Below are positions 22,733 to 32,459 of a stretch of DNA of 64,000 bases, piece by piece; position 1 is the first letter of the stretch; each line of letters starts with the position of its first letter. Origin of the DNA: Stereum hirsutum FP-91666 SS1 (Eukaryota; Basidiomycota; Agaricomycetes; Russulales; Stereaceae). Below the pieces are notes generated by a model, which worked only from the letters and a program-made list of their open reading frames with translations, made no database searches and was not told where the DNA came from. The DNA lies in NCBI RefSeq assembly GCF_000264905.1, contig NW_006763136.1:415934-479933 (forward strand). The letters run 5' to 3'. The translations under genes and the position numbers were made by a program.

Positions 22733-23413
22733 TTGACCATCTTGTCTTCATCCTCCCACGCACTTTCAGGTTCGTCAGCGGTAGAGTCTGATTCGCTTAC
22801 TCGATCACCACTATCCACCTTTATGCTCAAGGACAAGATGTTAGCATCCATCTTTGGCAGCGAACCAGAATATCTTTACTTGACCCTTGACCACCGCTTT
22901 GAACTGCCGGGTTACCACTGGGCTCTTGTTCTCTCTACCAAAGACAGCCCGGACTTGGACGAGGACACTTCGCACGCGCCCGATTCATATCGGTGGCATT
23001 TAACAAATGTTCCATCCACTCCAAGAAAGGCAGACACTCGTCTTGTCCCATGGTACAAGGAACAGGGCGAGATCAGTATGTTCGCGAGCATCAGCCTCAT
23101 CGCTCGCTTTACCCTCGCCCAGTTCAAAGCCAGCAAGCATGCTGCCACCATTCGTCGTATCAACGAGGTCGTCGACAATGTCGTTATTGTTCAGGACGAT
23201 CCAAATTTCAGGTGTAGGACTTGGCTGAAGCTTGTGGTCGAAGGGCTGATGCGTGCCGAGATCATCAAGTTGAACCTCGCTGACGCAGACTTGCTGGAGA
23301 GTCGAGCGATCAATGAAGCGGACAATGTGATGAAGGGAATCGCTGCAGGGGAAATCGTGATTGATAGAAAGAGCGCTATACCTACATTTGACATGCGCCT
23401 TCATACGAAGTGA
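22733..23413 (+). CDS. Uncharacterised 226-aa protein
   Basis: A single-exon frame of 226 codons with balanced composition. I do not recognise a named domain. Visible features are a YLYLTLDHRFELPGYHWAL segment (hydrophobic strand followed by HWAL), a charged Asp/Glu-rich loop, and a helical C-terminal half (ISLIARFTLAQFKASKHAAT; CRTWLKLVVEGLMRA). The HWALVL pattern recalls small agaricomycete proteins of unknown function in which a His-Trp strand pairs with a C-terminal helix, but this is a resemblance only. The start may instead be MLKDKMLASIFG or MLASIFG further in. It follows the F-box gene on the same strand. Confidence 0.6.
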   Translation: MTILSSSSHALSGSSAVESDSLTRSPLSTFMLKDKMLASIFGSEPEYLYLTLDHRFELPGYHWALVLSTKDSPDLDEDTSHAPDSYRWHLTNVPSTPRKADTRLVPWYKEQGEISMFASISLIARFTLAQFKASKHAATIRRINEVVDNVVIVQDDPNFRCRTWLKLVVEGLMRAEIIKLNLADADLLESRAINEADNVMKGIAAGEIVIDRKSAIPTFDMRLHTK

Positions 23414-23881
23414 ACCAAGGCAAGTCTGTTCGTTATTGTCTATGTACACATTCACCCAAGCTGATGTGTACAGCAGAATTACTGACTGGAGTCCACTCCC
23501 AACCAGGTTCTCTTTCCCAACATATCTACTTCCGTGGTCAATCACGTTGGCCAGGCTCCTCGAGTGCTTCGTATAGTGTGCCTTAAAAGTGGTCAACTCT
23601 ACATATGTATCAGCCATTATAGGATGCCCATTGTCCATCCGCGTTCAAAGAAAATGCGGTCACATCATCTCCCTTCGCTTTCCCCGCCTTGCCTGGGACC
23701 TTCTCAGCACATGTCAACACCCTATCCCGAACGGCCTGACTTCATCGTCCAGCTCCTCCCATTTGTCTTCGCTTTCAATCAATTCCAAGAGGGTCTTCGA
23801 TAGAGCATAAACGTCAAAATGGCTTTTTTAGCTCTTGTTGCATGCTGTTATTGCTGCATGATCCATGAGTCCATGAATCGT
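23414..23881. other. Convergent intergenic region
   Basis: This lies between the 226-aa gene and the small GPI-type protein gene. No supported coding sequence. Confidence 0.45.
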
Positions 23882-24222
23882 TCACCAAACAAACACAGAC
23901 AGTGATGTCCCCAGAAATAGCAGTAGCACATTCTCGAAAGCCACTCTCGTTCTACTCCCCGCAGATGCTTTAGCCGTAGAAGAGGCTGCTGAACTTGACG
24001 AAACTGGCGGAGCAATGGCGGTATTATGCGGGCCGAAGGGACACTGTAAAGCATCCAAGATGTCTAGGTCAAACAACATGAACATGAGCATGACCGAGAG
24101 TTTGACATCGCGATGGGATACGACGTACCTGTGGCTGGCCGGGTGTAATCAGTGTATGTGGGCGGACCAGCATATGCGGGCGTGATTGTCCCGACTGTAA
24201 ACCACAAAGAGAGAATCAGCAT
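23882..24222 (-). CDS. Small secreted, GPI-anchor-type protein (91 aa)
   Basis: Two exons (24129-24222 and 23882-24063) with a 65-nt intron give 91 aa. MLILSLWFTVGTITPAYAGP is a plausible signal peptide with cleavage after AYA. The short mature part includes YTDYTRPATDILDALQC and a single Cys-Pro-Phe. A Ser/Ala-rich linker then leads to a C-terminal hydrophobic tail (VAFENVLLLFLGTSLSVFVW) after SAGSRTR, which fits a GPI-attachment signal. The mature peptide would be only about 50 residues. I do not recognise a family. Too short for standard domain calls; it could be a surface mannoprotein-like peptide or effector-like candidate. Confidence 0.6.
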
Positions 24223-24925
24223 CGTGGACCGACTTTATCGATTGCTAGATAGCGAGTACGAACATAGCAGCATCGCGAGGCATATCATAAACATGCCAAG
24301 AGACGGGGAAATGAGAAGTCGGGCCATAAGGAAGCCGTGTTTCAGAGGCGTGGGGGTCGTGAGATGGCGGTCAGCTCCTGATGGCAGACGAGTGAAGGGA
24401 AAACGACGCGGACGGTTCGACGACCTCCCATGCTTTATGGGAGATTTGAGAGATAGGTTAAACGATAACTCTAACATGCACAAGCAGTGCACCAATGAAC
24501 TACTGCTCAAGTAAGTTTCTGAATCCCTCGGCCCCGATCTGGAATGCTGACGATATGTTCCCAGGCTAGCCCCGCCAGAGTCCCGCCAAACCCGAGAGAC
24601 CGAGTCGAACATACCGACGCGACGTCGGCAGCCAATGATGTGCGCACGGTGAGCTATGATGTGAGAAATGTTGGAAGGAACCGCTAGCATAGGGACACAC
24701 ATTTCGATAGGAACATGCTTGTAAGCGGCAGGCTATCGCGAGGATCGTAGGAGGATGAGACTGTTCTCTGGATGCTTGAGAGCAGTGCGGTTTAAAAAAG
24801 CACGGCGGACCGCGGTCAGAGGTGCGAATTTAGGGTAAGACGTTCGATCAATAGCAATTGCATTTGCGATGTGGTGTTACAAGTTCGGCTACAAGAAAAC
24901 ATCGACATGGTTCGGAAAAAATTCA
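24223..24925. other. Intergenic region between two minus-strand genes
   Basis: This 0.7-kb stretch holds the 3' UTR of CSN1 and the promoter of the small secreted protein. No gene is supported. Confidence 0.45.
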
Positions 24926-26765
24926 TTAGTCTTGGGTGCCTTGCCCGCCCGAGTTCTGTAACTTCCGTACGACCAGTTCGGCTTGTTGCCTGTGTAAGGA
25001 GGACACGTCAACATCACCGCCGATAGAAGCATGGTGAAGGAGACCAAGAGATGGGGAGTGAGGTGGAGAGTAACGTACAACTTCATGCGAAGCAGAAGCT
25101 TTCTCGTCGCCGCTTGCATATCTTCGCCCGACTGTAAAGCTCTGGCAAACAACTGAGCTCTTTGGTCCGTCGACCTCGCTTTCAGGATCTAAGTAGCGGT
25201 GTGCATCAGAGATAGTAAAAGTGGCGACAGATGTGGAGAAAAGGGTTAAATGGTGTAAGATGGACCTTATTCTGACTGTCTACGCGACCATGGATATCAC
25301 CGCGCTGGATGAGGGATACGACCTGCTTCTCCGTCTCCTCGATAGTCCAGCCGAACGCATTGCTCATACGTTCCAAGCGGATGGTAGCGAAGGGTTGGAA
25401 GTAGAGGACGAGAGCCCGTGAGCGAATGCTTGCCGTGAGCGCAGAAATATGTGGCGCGAGCAGAGGATCGAGCATGTGGCGGGCCTAGGACAGGGATAAA
25501 ACATCATGGTTCGCGAACATGCACAGGAGAAATGACGTACAGAGAACTTCTCTAGCAGTTCCAATACACTCTTGAAGCGACTACCCATCCACGCATCAAC
25601 AATCTCCTTCATTCCCTCACCTTCACCTGGCAAGCCGTCACCTTCGACAACCCTCCTCTTCACCTCACCTCTCTCCAAAGTCGCCAAGGCGCAAAGTGTC
25701 GCGTATACCGTTACATCACCGGGAGAAATAACGTTTCCCGCCCACGGAGATAGCATCGACGGGTTGGGAGGGAGTGAAAGGAACTTGCTGGCCGCCTTCT
25801 GATAGTTACCCTGGGCAAGGAGTGAGAGAGCAGTGGCGAGGGTGAGTTTGGCGTTACTCGAGATGTGTTGTTCGCTTTTGCGAGAAGATGATGTGCCACC
25901 CGTGGTTCCGGATGCGCCAATAGCAGTGGCGGACTGGGGTTGAGAATTGGAGGCAGAGGAAGCAATAGCTTCTAGAGCAGATTCTGCTTTGAAGGTGTAT
26001 GTTGGAATGTGTGCAAAGTTGCGTTGCTCGATGAGTAGCTGGCGTGAAGACGTTAGTGGCCAAACACCCTGGTGAAAGACAAAAGAATAAGTGGCGTACC
26101 TCCAGTACAGACATGCACATCTCCAATACATGTTGGCTCGTCGTACAGAACTCTCTCGACTTCGTGTAATGCCTCAGTGAGGCTTCATAAGCTCCGGTAC
26201 TCCTGAAATGGGCCGCCAGATCCCGATGGGCCATCCTGATACTCTCCTTGATCATGTTATTCGTGTATGTCTTCAGCTCGACCTCGAGTTTTGTGCGTTC
26301 TGCATTGTTCTTTGCGTTCGTCTCCTCTATCCACTGAAGATATGGCGACTGATCTGGGATGACATCGACCAACGGCGGGAGTGATGGGTCGCTTGCGACA
26401 GCATGATCATAAGTTGAAAGAAGGAGTTGGTAGAGATGCGTGTCACGTTGGTTTGGGAGAGTGAGAAGTGACAAAGCGGTGGTCAAAGCTCGAGGGGAGA
26501 GAGATGGTGCGGTGTTCATGATATGATTTAGACGATCAATGGCCGCTCGGCCTAGGGGGTGGCTATCAGACTGATCTCGGTCATATTCTAAACGTAAATG
26601 GTAAAGCAACGCACCAGAGTAACCAGAAATATATCCATCAAGATCAAAGGGATGCGCATCGTCAATTTTGACAAGTGGTCGTAGGGGCTTGTCTGACAAG
26701 GATGTGGCCGCGTTCGACGCCTCCAGCGCGTATTGCATGTCCATGTCTTCAATCTCCATGTCCAT
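24926..26765 (-). CDS. CSN1: COP9 signalosome subunit 1
   Basis: Five exons join in frame (26100-26765, 25541-26038, 25266-25484, 25079-25188, 24926-24989), giving about 518 aa. The N-terminal half holds the RPN7-type helical repeat region, including [20 protein letters not shown] and [20 protein letters not shown]. The C-terminal half is a PCI domain: [20 protein letters not shown], then [20 protein letters not shown], then a winged-helix segment ([16 protein letters not shown]) and the family ending [17 protein letters not shown] removes NEDD8 from cullins and so controls SCF ligases, the complexes that use the F-box proteins abundant here. The start is the MDMEIEDMD Met; the frame is open upstream. 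Confidence 0.92.
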
Positions 26766-27155
26766 GGTGGATGATCGCGTGCGCTGAGATAAGTATTCGC
26801 CATAGAATATCATTAGAAAACCCAAAATCGGTATCTCCACCTAAAAGAGAGAGATCGAAAGATAGATAATACCTGCGAGAACGTTGAGTTTTGTACAAGA
26901 TGATATGGTCAGGTCGATCGGAATGTGGATTGGATGCGTTACTTAGAAGCTGGATTAGCGGAGTAAGTGAGTCACTTCTGTTGCAAATTGATTTACCTGT
27001 ATTTCCCCCAGTTTCAAGATTAACGATAGATTTGAAGACAAAGAGTGCTCAGGCAATGTAAGAGGACGAGGATGAATGGGGAGAAGAGACGAAATAAGCG
27101 CCCGTCGACGCGTGCGACGCGTCCGTGTTGTGCCACTCGGCATTTTCCCGGTCAT
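26749..27155 (-). CDS. Possible small spliced ORF overlapping the CSN1 start
   Basis: From Met at 27155 a basic N-terminus ([18 protein letters not shown]) runs to a 47-nt GT-AG intron and then continues open to TGA at 26749-26751, passing over the CSN1 start in another frame. The product would be about 115 aa. It looks like real coding sequence in its first half ([20 protein letters not shown]), but I do not recognise it. It may instead be part of a 5' leader of CSN1 or an upstream ORF. Evidence is weak. Confidence 0.25.
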
Positions 27156-27763
27156 CGTGCTGAGGTGGCGCGCCACAATCCCATGCTCAAAGCTGCTCAA
27201 AGTACTGTTTTCCTGGACATGGCATCAGAACAATGGCTTAAATTTTGTCACCAACAGCCTCGAAAACACATCATGATAATCACGGGAAAGGCCACGGCCC
27301 ACAGGTGGCAACGCCCGCTACGCAGCCCGCGCGGCAACCTCGAAGTGGACCGTGCAGTAAGATGATAATGTGGCCGCCATAAAGGCGCTACAAATAGGAA
27401 TTTCCAGCACTCGAAGACAATAGATCAAATAGCATTTTAAAAGTCTCAAGAACGAAAGGGCGGAGGCAACTGAGCAGCACAGCCACCCATTCAGCGCCGA
27501 AAAACTGATCGTCTGCGAAACGGAGGCAAAATAGTAATTTATCAGGTTCATCGTGAATGAAGCACTGGCACGTCTATACTGCGCTTCCCATTCCTTCGGT
27601 TCTGCGAGAACACCAAGCGCGAGGAGGACAGACTGCTGCACCTAAGAACCCACTACTAAGTAGCGGGAATAATTTATTGAACTATGCACATATTCATACC
27701 ACAACAGTACTCTAACGATGGGTATGGTATTCCTATTCCTATTCCACAAAACGCAGGCTACTA
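27156..27763. other. Intergenic region
   Basis: This 0.6-kb stretch lies between the CSN1 5' side and the 3' end of a P450. It includes one of two identical GC-rich palindromes (27165-27176). No gene is supported. Confidence 0.45.
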
Positions 27764-29837
27764 CTACGTACTTGCAGATCGCTTCCGGAACATGACATTC
27801 CCTCTGCCTGGAAGCAAGACGCCATTAATGAAGAACTGTCTGGGTACCTTTTCTCCCTCAAACTTCACATCATATGTGGTGACAACGTGAGTGAGCAGCA
27901 TTTTGAGCACCGCAGATGCAAAGAATCGTCCTGGACTATCAATCATCGGAAAAATGGTAAGAGATGGTATCGGTCATCGAGCAAGAGCAAGACCAGAACC
28001 CACCATGCATGACGCCCATGTCCAAAGGACAAGAAGTCAGCACCAGTCAAAACCATCTGCTTATGGCCTTGTTTCGAGGTGTTGGCCCCATTTGATGGTG
28101 GGTCAGAGAAGCGGAAGGGGTTAAAGGTGTTTGGATCGTCGTAATACTCCTCATCGAAGTGGGTTGATCTCATACAGCATGACACCGTGGTTCCCGGCGG
28201 AATAGACATTCCATTCGAGAAAGTAAAAGGCTTGAGGGCGCGACGAGGTAATGCGACTTGATCACAGAGATAGACAATATTAGTGTAAGAGCCATGTCTG
28301 TGAGATGAATGACTCCTACTCATTCCTAAACCATCGACGCGCAAAACTTCTCGGAGAAAACTATCGACCCTTTTCATCTTGTCTAGTGCTGTCTTGGACC
28401 AACCAAACTCCGCGGTGACAGGTTCCACTTCCTCCCTCAAAGCTTGGGCGAACTCAGGATGTGCTGCCAGACGATGAAGAGCGTGGGTGAATATCTGTGT
28501 CCTCTGTTCAGAAGCAGCCTACGCCGTAAGACATAAGAACGTACCATCGAAGAAGTGTGAATTGCTGCAAAATTCACTGCAAGTACCCTGCGGGACAGCA
28601 TCTCAATGGACCGCTCATCGTCCTGAGAGCCTTCGATCAACCAGGTCAAGAGATCCTTTTGTTCAAGCTGTTCAACGAGTCGTACTAACATGATACGACG
28701 CAATATTTACCGTTTTCACAGCATCGGTGCTGTCTGATGTATTTATACGCTCCTCAATGAGGGGACCCAAGTGCTTAGATGCACGCAATACAGCCGAAGG
28801 AACAGTTGTGACCAGTCGCCCCACTAGACTGCAAAAGTGGGTTAGAGCATGATGGACCATACCAGTCTAAGGAAAACGCACGGTTTCAAAAAGTCTGGAC
28901 ATATTCGTATGATATAGGCACATTTTACCACATCTACTGTGAACTTGGATATGAGCGCCCTATAATCGTTATCACGGCCTGTAAAATCGAGGATGAGCAC
29001 TACATGGGTGCTTGATAGTATTGACAACAAACTTACAGAGAGGCAGACCAACGAAGACTCGATTTATCGTGCGACACATGATCTCTACCACAGTCTGGAA
29101 GGACTTAACAGCTACCCACTCTAAAATTGGATTCCGCGCTCAGAATAGTCACCAGGAAAAAAATTGAGGAAATACATCACTCGCCATGTCCCACGCAGGG
29201 AATAGCTTCCGTACAAGCCGCGACGATCTCGTCATGAATGTCACCGCAAAACCCGGGAATGCTTTTCGTGAGCTGAGACTGGATAATTGGAATATGATAC
29301 GGGTCATCTGCGATGTTAGAGCCTAACGTATATTTGGTCTGCAAGATCTTGTAGCATCATTGATATTAGAATACTCTTCTGTCTAAACCCTTGACTTGCT
29401 CACCTCACGGAGGGCCCCGTCGAGTGAAAGGACATCGTCTGAAGCCTTGCGGATGTCTTCAAGGGATTCGTATCCACTAGCCATGACTTCCCAGTAGTTG
29501 AGCCTTGGTATTTTAAACAAGGACCCTTTATACTAGAACCAACACCTTTGGCACGAAGCTTGTTGTTAGAAAGTGACGGACTTACTCGCTCGTAACCTTT
29601 TTGAACGACTGCGGGAGCATTGAAAAGGAAGTAAATGGCACTTATATACGCAGCTACAGGTGCTGTAGGCCCCATGCTTGGGATATGGTCCAACTGGGTA
29701 ACTCTCGTCGATACAAACCGTGTTCCGGAAGTAAAAACAATGCTTACTGGTGGGCCTCTGCTTCGATACCACACTATCAAGCAGAACATCGTCAAAGACA
29801 TGGCCGCCAATGTGCTTTGAGAATATTCCGGTGCCAT
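27764..29837 (-). CDS. Cytochrome P450, CYP512-like
   Basis: A multi-exon gene starting MAPEYSQSTLAAMSLTMFCL (membrane anchor). P450 landmarks in order: LDHIPSMGPTAPVAAYISAI (proline hinge), TKYTLGSNIADDPYHIPIIQ, NRVFVGLPLC, FTVDVVKCAYIIRICPDFLK, an I-helix VNFAAIHTSS, ExxR in SFLREVLR, NPFRF, and the haem loop FGHGRHACPGRFF. An intron splits the haem-ligand Cys codon (TG / T). The C-terminus ends VMFRKRSAST. The I-helix lacks the usual AGxxT, as in the fungal family I recall as CYP512, members of which oxidise triterpenes in polypores. The substrate here is unknown. It is divergent from the seven-helix protein gene. Confidence 0.88.
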
Positions 29838-30381
29838 GTTGGAGATGTTGAAGATGGGGCATGTTGGAAGCATGCGAAGGATCGTGTGGCCGCCTTCTCG
29901 TCTTTATTCACACGGGTGGTGGGAAAAGCCGGCTGTGTTTCAAGTTTTTTTTGGCACGCTCAACGACGGGCCGCTCTTCTTCGAAAAGACCTTTTTCGTG
30001 CCACTGCAAGTGATCATTTCTTGCAATCTTCGTACGCTCCGTAACGTTTCTCATTCATCATTCTCAAGGATTCCATCTTGCCCCATCTTTGATGATGTTT
30101 CGGGCATGTCGCTATCGGGCACGAGGAGTATTATAGTACTGGGCATTGGCACGCACGATTTTACGCGCAGTCTGATCGTGCCGGGAGGTATAACCATACT
30201 CCTTGAAGCTTTTCTGGGATGATCACCATCATGATACTGATGTATTCGTGACGATTATAGCTGAATCCCATCACCAGTATCCCTTGACGTCTATAAGCTT
30301 GACATTTCAGACAATCAATTCAGTGCTTCGTTCTGTTCATAAAATGGAGACAGTCCATTAGGGCGAATCTAAGAATTCGAC
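29838..30381. other. Divergent promoter region (P450 / seven-helix protein)
   Basis: This 544-bp stretch is shared by two divergent genes and must contain both promoters. No coding sequence is supported. No clear TATA box was assigned. Confidence 0.5.
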
Positions 30382-31442
30382 ATGTCGTCTGGTACCACCA
30401 CAACCTCTGGACCATCTTCTATAGGGCCTTCTACCTTTCCAGGTAGCGCTGTAGCGCTCAAAGCAAATCTCGAGTTTCTCTGCTTGAACGTTGCCTTCGG
30501 ATCAATTCTCATTCCTGTTGCCGTCACTCTGTTATTCTTCTCCACTCGCGAAAGTCGGCGCCACCTTGTCTTCATCCTCAATGTACTCGCATGCTGTAGC
30601 GGCATATGTCTAGCAGGATTAGTATCCGTCGATCAAGGACGCAGTATCCTTCACCCAACCGATCTGGAGGCCGTTTCTTCCACCACATTCGTTGCCGCCA
30701 TCCTCTTCACCTCCATTGCGACCATCTTTATTGACTCTATTCTTCTTATCCGTCTGCTTGCCTTCTTTCCTCGTAGAGTCACTCTGACTCATACCTATAT
30801 CGCCATCCTCATATTTCCCTTGACGGTCAAATGTGGTCGTATCTTGGTGACCTGTCTTTACATCAACACGCTTGCACACCCGGCCAGACCATACGGTAGC
30901 ATGCTCCTTGCTGCCGAGATCACATGGAATGGGAATCCATATAACATTGCCATTCGAGTCCTCGAAGTCATCGACAATGGGTGAGTTCTAGTTATGCCTA
31001 GCTTGCCCCGAACTTAGCCTGAACAGACGACATGACTATAGGTTTGCAACTCTGTTCTTCCTGAGCAAATTGCGCCGGTTTCAGGCTGCAACCAAATCTC
31101 TGGGCCCGCGTCGCGGTCGTAAGCCTTGTATGTTTCTTTTTACAATCATCTTTAACCCCGGCCGTCTTCTATGTAGGTGACCTATTGGGTCGGATCAGGT
31201 CCCTTTTCCTTGTTGCGCTTGGGAGCTTTGTCTTTCCGTGAGCCCCTCGCTCGTTAGCCAACCTGCACACTACTGACCACTGCTTTAAAACTAGGGTCCT
31301 TCTGAATATCGCGCTATTAGTCCTCGTCGCCAGTAACGCGGGTTTTGAAAAAGGTGCCGCAGTGCTGCTATCTAATAATTATGTCTCAATCCTCGGCGTC
31401 GTTTTCGCTACCGTTTGGACAAGCAGACACAATTGGAACTAG
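30382..31442 (+). CDS. Seven-transmembrane fungal membrane protein (GPCR-like)
   Basis: Four exons (30382-30980, 31042-31127, 31177-31237, 31295-31442) give about 297 aa. Seven hydrophobic segments are visible: FLCLNVAFGSILIPVAVTLL, VFILNVLACCSGICLAGLVS, TFVAAILFTSIATIFIDSIL, TYIAILIFPLTVKCGRILVT, IAIRVLEVIDNGFATLFFLS, LFLVALGSFVFPVLLNIALL and YVSILGVVFATVW. A Ser/Thr/Gly-rich N-terminus faces the first helix, and a basic loop (KLRRF...RRGRK) follows helix 5. The topology suits a receptor-like protein of a type common in mushrooms, with no known ligand. The frame stops at TAG 31440-31442 but stays open for 56 more codons beyond it. Confidence 0.78.
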
Positions 31443-32459
31443 CACGACACCCCACCAGAGGAAGCACATTCCGACTCGGCTCGTTCAACGTGGAATGCTG
31501 CACGCAATCAGAGGGTGCTTTCAACTATTCGCTTCGAAGCAGCGCCATATGTCCGCTCTTCCACCACTGACGATGTCGTCGTGGTAGGCTCTCGGCCATC
31601 GCAAAGTGCGTAAGAGCCAGAGAGTTGTGCCAGCGGCAAAACGAGGCGGATACCGGAAACGATATGCGACGGGTGGTGTCTTTTACAAATCTAGTGCGTA
31701 TATTTGGCCCCTTTGCCGTGCACGCATGAATCTGGGATTGTTGTTCACAAGAACTTACTGATAGTGCTTTGTAACATCGCTTACCAGATAGTCTCGAACC
31801 CTTCAGTAACAGTCCCAAGGATGATGACCTGCTCTGTGGCGCATCATGGAAAACAAAAGCTTCTCTATGTATCGTCTTATTTAACTCTGGCGATTCATCT
31901 TCCGCAGAGGCGGCCCGTTTGTCTGCACATCTCTCGCCTGAGCGGTTCGTTCTCCGTCCACCATGATAGTATTCGTTAATCCGAAGGGTCTCTACATCCG
32001 TACAGGTCATATCCAGAGAACCTAATTTCTTACGCCTACCGAGACGGGATTTTTTTTTGGCTCCTTTCGCACTTCGTTGCCAAGACTTGTGCTCAGGAAC
32101 GCGCTACGAAAAGGGACATTCTTCGCCATGGACTGGCCTTTGCAGAAAGAGAACAATACCGGTGAAACGTTCATCGATGCCATTTCCCACCTGGCCCGGC
32201 CACAGGAAACTGCGTCTACAGTTATTATCACGTTCCTCCCATTGCCTTGATCCTTGGGCTCCGGAGCTTCTCCATGTCGTTAGCTGTGTCTTTGTTTCTG
32301 ATCTCTGCTAGTCAGCTGAACCAGGAGAGTAGCAGCAATCTCTTGTTTCAGTTCCTGTGATCTCACACGGTCCCCTATCATGCGGCGCCATAAGTACGAT
32401 GGTTCATCTTGAAAAGCATTCATCTCTTCGAAAATTCCCTGGACATAGGCACCATCTCA
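31443..32459. other. Intergenic region, start includes an open extension of the membrane protein
   Basis: Positions 31443-31610 are in frame with the preceding gene and open until TAA at 31611. The rest, up to the GMC start, has only short frames, including a minus-strand frame at 31525-32010 with no recognisable content. Confidence 0.4.

Noticed and set aside
31525..32010. 161-codon minus-strand frame
   Set aside because: No domain or splice partners were found, and its composition looks random. It partly covers the open extension of the membrane protein.
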